A stretch of DNA of 64,000 nucleotides, taken from the NCBI GenBank assembly GCA_015178975.1, contig WHVD01000144.1:62001-126000 (forward strand), read 5' to 3'. The stretch comes from Hysterangium stoloniferum. Its lineage: Eukaryota; Basidiomycota; Agaricomycetes; Hysterangiales; Hysterangiaceae. The notes under the pieces were generated by a model that saw nothing but the letters and a program-made list of their open reading frames with translations, was not told where the DNA came from and searched no databases. The first letter of the stretch is position 1; every line of letters starts with the position of its first letter. The translations under genes were made by a program, and so were the position numbers. Below, one piece after another: positions 11,100 to 22,923 of the stretch.

Positions 11100-12642
11100 G
11101 GATTTAAGGGGAAATTGTTAGGGTTCTGCTAAATAAATTTGAGGGTCTCCAATTATTCCAAGATCTCTTTTTATTTCTTCAAATGTAGATGGAAAATCTC
11201 CTCAATACTTACTTCCTCTTTAGGATGAGAGAATTCATAGATACACATGATAAACATTCCACCTTCACCCTTAGGAGGCATCTTCATGTTTCTGGATATT
11301 GAATGTTATTGGACATCCACTTCTTCTTATTAACCTCTTAATATCTCCCAAGTAGCCACTCTCTGTAGTTATATGATGTCTTTTACATTGTTCCAAGATC
11401 TTTTCTTTTCTAACTTTATATCATAGTACCTTAGGGAAGTTCATATTATCTTATTTCTTCATGTAGAGCTTTTAAATTTTCAGTTTAAGAAGGTGTTTCT
11501 AATTTTAGATTTAAGTTGATCACATGAATTATTATCCATAATATCAAGTATTTTGGATTTATATACTACTTCAAATACTTCTTCCTCTTCTTCATCACTA
11601 GGGATATAACTCCTATTACCCCAAGAAGTTTTAGACTTAAGACCCTTTGAAGTATCCTTCCTGACAAACCTGTACCATTTCCAAAATCTTCCTACAGAGA
11701 CTATTCCAAATATCCCATGATAGTCTTCATCTAGAAAGACTACCTGCATGTATTCTTTTAACTGATCCTCTGCCTTTTCTACTTGTTCTTCTAACTTCCC
11801 TGGTCCACTATCAAATATTTACATTCATATAGACTTTGTGCTTCCTTTTTATAATGGATAACAACAAAATCTGGTATAATCATCTTAGGTTTGTATCATC
11901 TCTGTCTGTTGTATTATATTGTATACTTAATTGAGGATTAACCAATAATGGTGGTTGTAACAATCATACTAGTCTAACATTCCAAGGTGCATACCAAAAG
12001 CATTCTAAGTTGTCAGGTTTATAGAATCACTTTCAGCAGGACTTACAGATATCTTTAAGATCTGCTCCATTAGGATCTAGACATCTAGCTAACATACAGG
12101 AATTTTCAATATTCTCTATTAAATTGAATGTAACTTTTAAAATTTACAGTCAAATACCAATACAGTTAGAAACAACAAAAAAAGAAATAAGAAAGTAGTC
12201 CCTTCCACCAACCAGAAGAAGTCGGAACTTCTTCAACTCTTTCTTCATATCCATATATTTCCTTTCTGAAGGATATAAACACCTCAAAAGTGATTTTATC
12301 TATAATTGCCACGTTTGGATGAGTAAATACAGCATTATACATTTGTATATTATTGTCATATGATCTCAGAGGGATTGGTTCAAAGTCTATAAATTTGTAA
12401 TGGCCCATTTCAGATAAGAAAGTGAAAGCAATCTTATCTTGAAATGTGTATGGTGGACTTAATTCCAAACTATCATAATTGATATAGTATGTTTTGTTCT
12501 TAGGATCTGTAATAGGAATTTAAAAACATTTTGGAATATCTGGGTTTGGTTCCCTAGTTCTTGTGATTATAACAGTTCTGTCTCTGACAAAGCAGTTATA
12601 AGTAGTAGGTTTAATAAGAAGTGATGTTGAGGAAGTGGACAT
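11100..12642 (-). pseudogene. Partner protein of the Harbinger-like element, unknown function
   Basis: I do not recognise this protein. It starts with ATG at 12642 (MSTSSTSLLIKPTT), 124 bp from and divergent to the transposase. The frame is mostly open with scattered stops. Recognisably coding blocks are ELSPPYTFQDKIAF near 12455, CLDPNGADLKDICKSC near 12075, NLECFWYAPWNVRLV near 11990, and an acidic block SDEEEEEVFEVV near 11585. The frame closes at 11480-11482, and further coding-like sequence (CKRHHITTESGYLGDIKRL near 11380) suggests more exons. Position and orientation resemble the second gene of PIF/Harbinger elements, usually a Myb/SANT protein, but no such domain is apparent. About four stops make it inactive. 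Confidence 0.6.
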
Positions 12643-12766
12643 TTGGCTAATGAACAGAGTGATATATGCTTATATCCTATCTAAGATATTTAAAGTTAAA
12701 ATAATTCATTTTTCATTATTAGACCCATATATGTAGTAGAATAACAATAACTTCAATTATCTCTCA
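12643..12766. promoter_or_regulatory. Divergent intergenic promoter region
   Basis: AT-rich 124-bp gap between two divergently oriented start codons. It must hold the promoters of both genes of the element. No single convincing TATA box can be picked. Confidence 0.4.
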
Positions 12767-14182
12767 ATGTCTCCTCTAAATGAGGAGTTTAATAAGTTAA
12801 TGGACCAACAATGGAAGTTCCTTTATAAGGAATGGCCTCAGATCAAGCCATCCAAGTACAGTATCACAGGTCTGATATCAAACCTATTGATAAAATTAGT
12901 CACATTAAGGATATTGTTCTTCAGAGACTTGGTATTATTCCAGTCTTTTTCCTCCTTGTTGTGGTCTTTGCCACCCAAGATTATCCTGGACCCTATAGAA
13001 ATGTGGAGAAAGGACTTTTAATACAATATCAACTACTGTACTTCAAGGCTGTTCCATAAATGATATGGGAAACTTTATACCTAGAAGTAGTTATTATGAT
13101 ATTTTTAGAAAATTCTATGAAAAACAAGGTAATGATCTTGGTAAAAGGATCTCAACTATGCTCATTTCTATGTTCTCAACTATTGATATACGCATTCATT
13201 CTGCACAGAAAAATCCTCCATTGTTTAGACATGTAACATTAATGATAGATGGTCATGATACTAGAGCAAGTGTTATTGGTGAGAAGAGTGAAGATATGTA
13301 TTCATATAAACTCAAGAAATCTGGACTTTTCACACAAGTTTATATTGATATAAATGGCATGGTTCTATTCACATCAAAGTCAGCACCCTGTAAAGATAAT
13401 TCAGATGGAGTCATGTTTGTAAAGATCAAATTGGAAAAGTATATAGACAAACTAGATTGTATTGCTTTAGATGGGATATCCCTTACACCTTACAAAGATA
13501 AAAAGTAATACAGAATTAGATATGATTAACTTCTGTATACCTATACATAAATCAAAAGGTATAGGACTGTCAAAGGAAGAGAGTACCTTTAACAAAATGT
13601 TTGGTAGTTTCAGGTCTAAGATTGAAGCTACTTTTGGAGAGCTGGCTACCACATTTAAGAAGCTCAGTAATGAAGGAGGTGTTAGAGTTTCTGATGATAA
13701 GGTATTCACAACCCAGTTAAAGCTTGGATGTCTCTTATTAAATGTGAAGAAGTTTGTAATTTTAGGTGGTATTCAACCTCAACCTCATCACTCTTCATGG
13801 TTATCTTCAGAGTTTGACTACTGGAAAGATGAAAATATTGAAACATATGAAAATCTCCCATCATTGACAGATAGTAGAAGTAATGCTCAGGAGATGCTCA
13901 AGCTTCAAAGAAATTTTCTGAGTATGGAGTTAGGTGATGATGAAGATATGGATGAGACAGATCAGGCATATGAAATTGAGGAAATAATAAACCATAGAGG
14001 AAAAGGAAAGTTTAGAGAGTACCTTGTAAAATGGAAGGGATATGAAGATGTAACTTGGTAAGGAGTGAGGAGTTTTGATACCACAGAGTGTATAGATGAA
14101 TACTGGAAAAAGAAAGGAGAAGAAATTTGATAAACTTCCAGTAGAAGGATATCTGAAAACTATTAAGTATACCAAACTCTAA
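12767..14182 (+). pseudogene. DDE transposase with C-terminal chromodomain
   Basis: Middle part from 13065: HVTLMIDGHDTRASVIGEK holds the first D, SYKLKKSGLFTQVYIDING follows, and KDNSDGVMF holds the second D. After a frameshift near 13475 the reading continues as GYPLHLTKIKSN, then FNKMFGSFRSKIEATFGEL, where RSKIE carries the expected E. This pattern fits the DDE_4/Harbinger endonuclease. From about 13965 follows a clear chromodomain, YEIEEIINHRGKGKFREYL then VKWKGYEDVTW. A TAA at 14059-14061 replaces the Glu normally after TW, and the fold then continues FDTTECIDEYWKKKG. The N-terminal part, 12767-13021, is uncertain in frame. Chromodomains bind methylated histone H3, so targeting to heterochromatin is a reasonable inference. 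A chromodomain is not a standard part of Harbinger transposases as far as I know. Confidence 0.75.
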
Positions 14183-14812
14183 TATACTCTAAAGGTCATT
14201 TAAACATCTGAGATGTGATTCAAACATAATTTGGTTTTTAAAACTTTCAAAAAGTTTTAAACTCTCTCATACATTACAAACTAAAGAATCTTTCCAGACA
14301 TGAGTAGACAATAAAAGAATTAGTAATTTGAAACACTAATACTTTTAAAAAATAGATACCTTTAGATAGTCTATTCCATGTATATGTATATCATTGGCAC
14401 CTCTAAATACATATATATTACTTCAGAATGGATCTGTCAATCTGAACAGATTTCTACTTGATTCAACATACCCCGAATATATAGGTGATTTCACTTAATA
14501 AAGAAGGCCATAGGATGAAAAATCTCCAATGATATTTCACATATTTTACTAGGAAGTAACTACAGTTTAGCTTTTAAAAAACAAATTAACAACGAAAGTA
14601 TTAGCAAGTATTCACATAACTTGGAAAACCATATACAATGGGTTCTATTAATTGACTCTGAATTGTTTAGGATGTAATATGGAAAATTGTCTCTTATGGT
14701 TGGTGGTTAACAAGATAATAGTCTCAGAGGATATATCACTATTTAAAGATGGAGTTTTGTAGAAATATAAATTTTACCAGTAAACATCTGATATTATAAA
14801 CGGACAACCTCC
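14145..14812 (+). repeat. 3' terminal region of the Harbinger-like element
   Basis: Begins in the last transposase codons (GYLKTIKYTKL) and runs as AT-rich non-coding DNA to the end, TTATAAACGGACAACCTCC. The same sequence, inverted, makes up the insertions at 36261-36935 and 38873-39305. Confidence 0.8.
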
Positions 14813-15102
14813 CTAAGCACAAGTCCAAGGAAGCTACAACTTGGTTTGAAGATCATGGATATAAGGTCCTTCCTTGGCCAGCACAGTCCCCTGACTTCAA
14901 TCCTATTGAACATCTCTGGGATCATCTGAAAAAGAAGCTGGGAGAGTATGAGAGGGCTCCAGGAGAGATATTGGAGCTGTAGGAGAGGGTACAAGTAGAG
15001 TGGGATAAAATAATGCCAGAGATGTGCCATAATTTGATTGAAAGTATGCCTAGAAGGGTTACAGCAGTGGTGAAGGCTAAAGGAGGTCATACCAAGTACT
15101 AG
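14813..15102 (+). pseudogene. Tc1-like transposase C-terminus (copy T2)
   Basis: Starts in the middle of the second catalytic motif and reads KEATTWFEDHGYKVLPWPAQ, SPDFNPIEHLWDHLKKKLG, one stop (TAG at 14980-14982), then MPRRVTAVVKAKGGHTKY and TAG at 15100-15102. It is the 3' third of a Tc1 copy cut by the Harbinger-like element. The N-terminal part is not found to the left of that element, so a deletion also occurred. Bases 15103-15301 hold the Tc1 3' remnant and nothing else I can identify. Confidence 0.85.
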
Positions 15103-15301
15103 AATGCATAGCTTTATGTTTATAAAATGAAAGCAAAAAAAGGGTTGCAATGACACTCCCACAGAATATTCAATATCTCAACAATGAGTGAGTATTTTTG
15201 AACAAACTTCCTTATCATGTTAAAATTTGGAAACAGGGGTTTCTAACTTATATTCTTTTCCTAATTTTAGCTGATTTATTTCTGGAGTTTCTGGTATTCT
15301 G

Positions 15302-16060
15302 CCCTTGACTAGACACCTCCTGTCAGACCCAGAACCTATTGAACTCCACCCTTTCCTAGCATCTCCATGTGTCCTTGGTCATTTCCTGACCTGGACTCCC
15401 TGCATTTGTTCTAGATACTTTGGTCCATGGTGCAACCTTCACCAGGTCATCTTGTCAACCCCTCTCTATACCAATGTTCCAACTTGCTCAGAACCTGTGG
15501 CTTTCCCAGAAATATGCACACTTAGTCATTATAGTGTTAGGATCCATTTCTGGATAGTATTTGATATCTGTGGATATTCCAACTCATTTCCCTGTTCCAC
15601 ATTTGGTAACTGACTGGTTGACAGATGTTCATTCATTTGTTTTATTGTTCTTGCACTGATTGATCTGCCCCCATCCTTTTATCCTCATTTATCTGACTTG
15701 ATATTGTATATTTTGTTTAGCAACAGTTCCACATAGGTTTAATTATACTCCTAGATATGTAGTACAATTATTGGAACAACTATATAGTCTTCCATAATCA
15801 TGTACTTACACTCCAGTTTTAATCTCAACTTAGTCACAACTTAGTTAACCTGCTCCTTTGTTCTTTCTGTGCACTTTATATCTGGAGCCCTCCAGACTCT
15901 GGATATCTGTGGACTCTCCAGGATATTTCTGCCCTCTGAAATATGGACACCCAAGTGCATGAGGGTGCAGCACATGTATGCTGGTAATATTCAAATACTC
16001 CCCAAACTAATCCCCAGGAACTCTGTGGACACATTCCAGGAAGTGTCCAGAATATTTACC
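15302..16060 (+). repeat. Gypsy-family LTR, sense plus, borders unresolved
   Basis: Contains TATATAG near 15780 followed by the R-region GTACTTACACTCCAG near 15803. The U5 signature AGGGTGCAGCACATG lies at 15964, the same order as in other LTRs of this window. It abuts the protease part of gypsy G3. No target duplication is visible. Confidence 0.65.
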
Positions 16061-16830
16061 AGAAAATATGCCCCAAAATCCAGAAAAAACATCTGTGACA
16101 TCATGATATTTCTCCAGGATGCCCTCTAGGTCTGCAATGTTCTTGGATTCTGGAGTTGTAAAATGTTGAGTTGCTTCATCAACTTTCAAATTGATTGTGA
16201 ATGCCTGGGATCCATCCAATTTTGTAGCCCTAATAAAAGCTGCTGCATTAATAAGGGAAATGGATGGGATTACTGTGGGTTCCAGGGAAGCCAGGGGTGC
16301 TGTAGAGGCCAGGGGTGCTGAGATGGCTGGGGATGATACAACTATATCATGTGCAATGGGCATCTGGAAAGTAATACTGCCTGATACCCAATTAATCAAT
16401 GGATTGTGTCAGGTTAGCCATTGTGTCCTAGGATGACTGAGCAACTTGAGTCCAACTGTGTCACAATAGAAAGTGACCATCTGAGATGTTCCACACAGGA
16501 ACCAGATAGATAGGTTGCAAGCTTGGGTGATATGTAACTGAATTGCTTGTACCATCAAAGAGTCAGAGTCCAACCAGGTTTATCAAATAGGTTGTCAACA
16601 GGTTTTATTGAGTGAATTCAATATCTACAAAACAATGGGTTGAGCCAGAATCTAGTAGCACACAAAAAATGGAGTTCATGATCATATTGGAAGTAGGTTT
16701 TACAAGTAATGAGTCAGAGTTCAAAAGAGTGAATGTGTTAAGATGGGTGAACTCATGAATGTGTGGAGAGGTAATGCAACCCTCACCCCATGCAGAGTCT
16801 GGAGGGTTGCTTACTCATTTTTTGGATCAG
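16007..16830 (-). pseudogene. pol: Gypsy protease/RT N-terminal remnant (element G3)
   Basis: Reads WVSGSITFQMPI, then SISLINAAAFIRATKLDGSQ and DLEGILEKYHDVTDVFS, closely similar to the linker between protease and RT in G4. Upstream (about 16450-16790) the protease itself is legible only in fragments and is heavily broken. RT, RNase H and integrase are missing; the LTR at 15302-16060 follows instead. The -1 frameshift run before the gag stop (AAAAAATGAGTAA, about 16812-16824 on the minus strand) is still present. Confidence 0.8.
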
Positions 16831-17358
16831 AAGCCAGTTTCTCCTTTGATGGGGATTCTGTGGAGGAAGTATTGGCTGCACAACCATTGGCAGAGTTGGC
16901 TTTCACTACTGGGCATTCTGGGACATGATGGCTGGGTTTTTTGCACAAAAGACAGAGGTTGTTGTCCATATGATGCTGTCTTTCTTGTGGGATCAGTTTG
17001 CCATCAGGTCTGAGTTTGCCTGCAAGGTTGGGCTTTCCAATGGATTTTCCAGTTTCCTCACCTTTGCCAGAGTTGTTGTTGTTGTTGTTGTTGGAAGACT
17101 TCTTGCTGTTCTTCTGATTGGATTGCACAGACTTTGAATTGCCAGTAGATGGGTCATTGTTGTTGGTTTTATTTACTGTGGACTTATTGGATTTGTCCAC
17201 AAGTGTCTCATGGGCAACTTCTGCTCAATGTTCTCAACTTTTGAGACTTCATCGTTGAGGTGGGAAGACAAACCAGAGTAAAACTGATGGTGGAGTCTGG
17301 AATTGATAATGGGCTGGTTGTCCTTCATGCAAAGATTAGTGAGGCTATTCTTGGCTTC
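16811..17358 (-). pseudogene. gag: Gypsy gag C-terminal part (element G3)
   Basis: Zinc knuckle CLLCKKPSHHVPEC (C-x2-C-x4-H-x4-C) near 16920-16960, preceded by a Lys/Asn-rich linker with a poly-Asn run (about 17070-17090). It ends at TAA after the A-run. It belongs to the same gag as 18990-19360 and 21170-21284; the pieces are separated by LTR insertions. Confidence 0.85.
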
Positions 17359-18989
17359 TGTTACAAACCTACAAGCTCAAATTCTGATAATATTCAATTT
17401 GACTTTTCAGCTCAATTTCTGACTTGACTTCCAACTCAACTATCTTTCTAGATTCTCAACTATTCTTCAACTAGTCTTTGACTAATCTTTGACTTGTCTC
17501 AGTTTGACATCATTGATAATTTCACTCTGATATCATATTATTATCATCGGTAAATGATAAATAGTATAAAGGGGCAATGATAGGAGCAAGGGAAGTCAGT
17601 CACACTGGAGGCACCCCAATGTTTTTGGAGTTAAAAAACCTTATGAAAATCCTACTATGTGGCCAAATTTTCTGAGAATTCTTTGAACTGATAAATTTAT
17701 TGAAAATTTTAAGTTTTAGTAGGATTTTCCACACTGGAAAATCATATCTGAAAACTTTAAATATTTGTATTAGAAAATCTGAGGAAATATCATCAGTCAG
17801 AGTTTCTTGATACAAATTTTCAAGGTTTTCAGATATGATTTCTCACTTTGGAAAATCCTACTAAAACTTTAAAATTTAAACAATTTATCAGTTCAAAGAA
17901 TTCTTAGAAAAGTTGGTCAAATATTAGGATTTTTGGAAGGTTTTCAAACTCCCAAAACATTGGGGTGCCTTGTCAAGAATCGATTATTCTTCAAGAAAGT
18001 CGAATAATATTCTATTGATCAAACTCAAAAGCCTCGTTCGTCGAAGTATATATTTGCCCTGTCAATGAAGTAAGAGGCTATTACCAGTGTGAGGAGTATG
18101 CTTTTACCACAGTTTCATTGTAGTAAAACACTCCTTTTATTTCATTTATATTTTACATATTTTACTCACATTTTCCTATCCTTTACATTCTTTGACTATT
18201 GCACCATTTCATTAGTTCGAAGCTCTGTGTATACTTGTGGGTGCTCTCAGTGCCAAATAACAAAAGACACACTTTTACCCAAGCACCACCACTCATAAGA
18301 CACAAACTAGGTCTACAGTGAGCAGTGATCAGGGTAACATGTCAGCTACCACATAGGTAGCATTATCTGAGCTAACAAACACTTCTGGCCTTGAACTATA
18401 ACAGTTGAGGCCTCCACTTGAATCATTCTTCCTCCCCTTCTACTCATTTCTTCGTATATAGAACAGTCAGAACTTCCACCACTCTTTACAACCAGTCACA
18501 AGGACTCATGGATGTTGTCGAAGAAGTTATGACATAGATTATTAATATGACTAATTTACAGATATTTCAACTGACTTCCCTTGCTTCTTTCATGGCCCTT
18601 TTATGCTTTTCTTTGTATTGTTATGACTATATTATGATCTAATAATGAAATCATTTGTATGTTGAAATGAGACATGTCAAAAGAGATTCGATGAGTTGAA
18701 GAGTTGTTGAATATTACCTTTGAATTTTTGTGACAATGTTGTGACTTGTGATGGTTGTGACATGCCTCCAGTGTCAGAAAACCAGTGTTATAATCTGTAT
18801 CCTTAATATTATATTGCTAATTCAACTTCTATCTGAGATTTCTCCAACTTAATTTGTGTGCTTCTATGTTCTATCTTTGCCTCACACTTTATCAACAGGG
18901 TGAATTAATACTTCATTGAATGAGGCATCTGCACTCAATATTGTTGAATATTCTTCAATTGTTTATTCAACTTTATTGAATAAGTGTCA
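17359..18989. repeat. Solo LTR (1.6 kb) inside G3 gag
   Basis: TGTTACAAACC...AATAAGTGTCA, TG...CA ends, flanked by GCTTC and ACTTC (one mismatch). Removing it restores the gag reading seen in G4. TATAAAGG near 17567 is a likely promoter element. It contains a foldback element at 17603-17970. No internal gene is visible. Confidence 0.75.
17603..17970. mobile_element. CACTG foldback MITE, copy 1
   Basis: About 370 bp and almost wholly an inverted repeat. The left end CACTGGAGGCACCCCAA pairs with TTGGGGTGCC at the right end. The last seven bases of the right arm are missing. The same element is complete at 50310-50673. It has no coding capacity. Confidence 0.85.
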
Positions 18990-19360
18990 ACTTCTCCAGT
19001 CAGGTCATATGGGCCAAAATTCATTCCCAATTCTTCAACAAATGCATTCCAATCATCAGGCCAGGTCAGCTCTTCCTCAGCAAGTCTGCTAAAAGCCATT
19101 TCAATGCAAGAGTGTGTGTAGTTGACCTTTTGGGAGTCCATGGAGAATGTGGTGGGTCAATCACAGAAGTTAAAGTGACATTGCATGAGGAAGGTAGATA
19201 GTTTGTTGGGGTTGGAACCTATGAAGGGCTCCAGAGCATTTACTTTTGACCACAGAGGTTCCTGCTCCTTCTTTTGTTCTTTAAGCAGTGAGTCATAAAT
19301 TTATCTATGTATAGTACCTGCTAACAATTCAGAAGTGGGACCTTTGAGATGCGGTCATTC
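18990..19360 (-). pseudogene. gag: Gypsy gag capsid region (element G3)
   Basis: MDSQKVNYTHSCIEMAF and DDWNAFVEELGMNFGPYDLT match the capsid region of the G1 and G4 Gag proteins. It is bounded on both sides by LTR insertions. Confidence 0.85.
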
Positions 19361-21169
19361 TGTAAGGACCAGGAAACCTGTGAGGTATCAGCATTATCTC
19401 ATAAAGTTCTCTTAATTTTCTTTGAATTATTTAATATTTTCTCAAATTTATTGTATTTTTATTATATTCTATTGTGAAATATAAGGCCTAGGTCCTTTTA
19501 ACTTCACATAATAATAGCATATATGAGCTCATATAATGCTATTATATCTTAGTTAATTTATTATGATTTTTAACTAATTATGTATATTTTATTTACTTAG
19601 TTATTGCTTTTCGGCACATTATTTGCTCCAATGTGCGCATTTTTGGAGTCATGTGACCTATTAGATAAGCTCCGACCTCGGGATATCATTCGGTCATGGA
19701 TGTGACTGTAACGTCATTATTTGATTCCGCTGACTCAGCAGTTGCTTCTGTCCCGGGACTGCGGCCTTGAACCTTCATGTTCAAGCCAAAGGTTGGAACC
19801 CTTGTCTCATAGAGGGGAATCACATGATAAATAAAGGTAAAAAATAAGTAGAATATGAGGTCATTATGACCTAAATGATGACCTCATAAAATAAATAAAT
19901 AGTTAAATATTTAGTTATCAAAATGTATATAAGGAGGGCCAAGTTTCCAATAAAATCATTTATCTCTCACATATTTTACTGCACAGCTCAGAAGCTTATC
20001 TAATCATCCTGAGGACAATAATAGCCTTAGTCTGATACACTAACTGCAAGCACCTACACTTGCAGAATCTTGAATCTTTGTCAGCAACTCTTGAACTTAG
20101 CTAATCATCTAAGTTTCCCCAGCCTCACAGCTACCCTTAGGCTTACTAAATACATAGTAAACCTAAAATAAGTATCCTTACTGAAATCCCTGCCAATACT
20201 AGATTATTCAAGGCCCATTCCTAAGCTAGTGAAATAATCAAGTACAAGCACATAAGAAATCCAACACAAATTATGTTCTCTATTAATAAATTATTTAACA
20301 CCTTGTTAAATAACTATTAATAGTTACAAATAAGCATACAAGAATCTGAAGCTTTATATCAAGTCTCTGCTAAGTTACTGCACATATACTCAGCTTCTAG
20401 CCCCTATTCTCAAGGAATAGTTCTTTTATTTGCGAAAAGAGTCATATATTGTTCTATTTAACCATTCAATAATCAAAATAAGCATTTATTTGAGTTGTTT
20501 AGGCTTAATAGTGCAGCTCATTAATCTATCAGTATTTAAATTACTGGACCTTTGCTTGTTTTATTGTTGAAGCTCTGTGACACTATAGCATATATTGAGC
20601 TATCTAAGAGAAATCCCTGAATACATTACAAAACCCACTGGGACCCAGAACTCATCTTATAAGTATTCGACTCTCTATATTGCACAAACTAACCACTGGA
20701 CTCTGCTCAGACAACCCAGACCCCATTCTATATATGCTGACTCTCTGGATTGTACAAACAACACACCAGACCCCAACTGGACATTCCAGACCCCCTTATT
20801 CTCAATCTGTCTTTGCCCATTTGTCATCTGGTTCAGTTTACTACTGTGTTTCCCTATTTGTTTGACATCTGGTTTATTGTGTTATTGTACTCTTGACATG
20901 TCTTTTTGTATGTCTCAGTAGTACAATAATCTACTAGTCTATATAGTCCAGTAGTTATTTGTACATAGAATCTGATCAAAAAATCAATTTAGTTTCTACT
21001 TGTCTTCTGCTCTTTGCATATTCTTGGAACCCACAGGTTTTCCATCCACTCCTGTTTGAAATTGAACAAGGCAATCTGTGAAGGTGCAGCACATAACTGA
21101 AGCTGAGTCTTTTCCTGGAACTTCTGTGGGATTCCCCCAGAGACCCACTCATGAGCCCCATGCTTAACA
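19361..21169 (+). repeat. Gypsy LTR inserted in G3 gag, itself interrupted
   Basis: TGTAAGGACC...TGCTTAACA with a perfect target duplication CATTC (19356-19360 and 21170-21174). About 552 bp without the nested LTR. TATATAG near 20940 lies 30 bp before AATCTGATCAAAAAATC, the family self-priming segment. The U5 signature (AGGTGCAGCACATAAC) is near 21080. Confidence 0.88.
19379..20630. repeat. Solo LTR of a second family, copy 1
   Basis: 1252 bp, TGTGAGGTATCAGC...GAATACATTACA, flanked by perfect AAACC duplications (19374-19378 and 20631-20635). It contains GTATATAAGGAGGGCC near 19928, a probable TATA box. A second copy is at 48741-50007. No open frame of note. Confidence 0.93.
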
Positions 21170-21284
21170 CATTCTGTGGTTGGGGATTTTTTTTGACACC
21201 TTTACCCTTGTTGGGGGCAGCAGACTCCTCATGCTCAGAGTTATCCAGATTTTCTGGTACTTCTTTTAAATGGGATTTGTCCAT
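21170..21284 (-). pseudogene. gag: Gypsy gag N-terminus (element G3)
   Basis: Starts MDKSHLKEVPENLDNSEHEE at 21284 and aligns with the acidic N-terminal part of G4 Gag. It is cut at 21174 by the LTR insertion. Confidence 0.75.
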
Positions 21285-21389
21285 GGTGTCTGGGTGGTAT
21301 ACAAAACAATTGGTGATGAGAGTGTAAAGGGCTCTGGTTATTTGGATGGTTTCTTTCTTGGATGTATGATTGAGACAATCTCTGAGATC

Positions 21390-21409
21390 TGATCAGAAAA
21401 TACTGTTAA
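21390..21409 (-). promoter_or_regulatory. Primer-binding region of G3
   Basis: GATCAGAAAATAC next to the LTR is the same kind of site as in G4. Its complement is near-perfect in the related LTR at 19361-21169 (14 of 15 bases) but weak in its own LTR. Confidence 0.4.
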
Positions 21410-21891
21410 GTGTGAGACTCACAGGTGGGTCTCCAGGGGAAACCCACAGAGGTTCTGGGGAAGGACTTGGCTTCAGCTTATGTGCTGCACCCTCACAAGA
21501 TTGTGTTGTCCAACTTCAGGCAGGAGTGGACAGGAAACCCATGGGTTCTGAGAAGACACTGAGGCAGATACTACAGTACATTGAAGCTGAGTTGATTGTC
21601 TGGTTGGATTGTGAGTACATATAATAGCTAGACTATATAGACTAATAGATTATTGTACTATGTATCCAGAGAGACAAAAAGACATAACAGGAATACAATA
21701 AGACAATAAACCAGATGTCAAACAGATTTGGAACAAAGGGAAGACTGAACGAGATGTCAAATGGGCAAAGATGGATTGGGGACAAGGGGCCTGGAATGTC
21801 TTGGCAGAGTCTGGTGGCTGGTTCATATGATATAGAGAGTCAAATACTTGTAGGATGGATTCCAGATCCAGTGGGTTTCCTGGTCCTAACA
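21410..21891 (-). repeat. 5' LTR of gypsy G3
   Basis: 482 bp, TGTTAAGTGTGAGAC...CTGGTCCTAACA. It carries GGACTTGGCTTCAGCTTATG near 21465. It lies about 125 bp from the G3 gag start and 3 bp from the next LTR. Confidence 0.85.
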
Positions 21892-21894
21892 GAT

Positions 21895-22710
21895 TGTTAG
21901 GGTACGTACATGGCAGGTCTCTGGAGAAACCCACAGAATATCCAGTAGGACTTGGCTTCAGCTTATAGGCTGCGCCCTCGCTAGATCGTGTTGTCCAATT
22001 TTGGACAGGTGGATGGGAATCCCAGGGAGTCCAGGCAGGGGTTGTGGGTTGTGGGGTCATAGGTTGGAGGTTGTGGGTCATGAGTTGAGATAGGTAAGCG
22101 AGATAGATGCACCGGAGCCCGTGGACTCCGACTAGTGTGAGCGGTGTAATTCAAGTAGGAGTTTAGAGCAGAAAATGTATTAGATTACTGGGGGGAATCT
22201 AAGCTTATTTTCTGACTGGATTGTATGTACAACATCTGCCAGTTTAAATAGACCGTGGAGTGAATGTCATACCGAATCCAGTAATCATGAAACGAAATGA
22301 GCAAAGCATAAAATGGGAATAGTAAACATCAAATTGGTGTTAGGAACGGGACGGAATGGAGTGGAGTCCGAATAGTGACAAACCATAAACCATAATGGGA
22401 AACAGAGTGGAAGTGGAGTCCGAATCGTGACAGGTCATTTGACTAAAATGGGAACAGGGATCTGTTAGAGGGAAGATGGGTTTACTGAGTGGGGTCTGGT
22501 GACTGACATGCAGGATGAGGTCTGACATAGACATAGACGGAGTCTGGTGGATTTTCCAGTGACTAAAACACAATGTAACAAAGATGAATGCAGATGAGTC
22601 TGACGTGCGGAGTCCGGTGGGAATTCTGGTGAACTGATAATGGGTGCATATAGGGCATGGGTGCATATAAGTTGGTTGCCCAGAGTCCGGCGGGATTTCA
22701 GGTTGTGACA
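21895..22710 (-). repeat. 3' LTR of gypsy G4
   Basis: 816 bp, TGTTAGGGTACGTAC...CAGGTTGTGACA. It is preceded in element sense by the purine tract AAAGGGAGGG at about 22729-22738. It is the same family as the 5' LTR at 28940-31373. The flanks of the whole element (CAGAT and AACCC) do not match, so a rearrangement or recombination is likely. Confidence 0.85.
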
Positions 22711-22862
22711 GTACAGTACCCTCCCTTTATGCTGAAGTCCCAAAGAGGCTCTAGACCTTGATAAGGTTCTTGTCAGCTATGTGCATGTGTCAAAGTCATG
22801 TCAGTTACACATATGTGTCAAGGAGTCAGGTGATCTGGAAGGTAAGGTTCAGACCTGACAAG

Positions 22863-22871
22863 CCTATATAA
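22863..22871 (+). promoter_or_regulatory. TATA box of the antisense gene in G4
   Basis: CCTATATAAC lies about 55 bp before the ATG at 22924. Repeats of a CATRTGTGTCA-like word (near 22781 and 22809) lie just upstream and could be activator sites. Confidence 0.5.
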
Positions 22872-22923
22872 CAATTTGAAAAAATAGAAATTCTTCTTCT
22901 TTATTACCCCCATCTTCGACATA

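Larger units (their letters stand above)
11100..14812. mobile_element. Harbinger-like DNA transposon with chromodomain transposase
   Basis: Two divergent genes, the transposase (12767-14182, plus) and an unrecognised partner (11100-12642, minus), are separated by 124 bp. The right end, about 14145-14812, recurs in two short insertions at 36261-36935 and 38873-39305. The first of these has GGAGG ends and a TTA duplication, typical of PIF/Harbinger elements. The right border interrupts a Tc1 transposase at 14813. The left border is not defined. The superfamily is inferred from the transposase motifs and the 3-bp TTA duplication of the derivatives. Confidence 0.7.

Noticed and set aside
12832..13059. 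75-codon frame before the chromodomain transposase (HIKDIVLQRLGIIPVFF)
   Set aside because: Competes with the 12767 frame; neither could be tied to a domain, so no separate gene is called.
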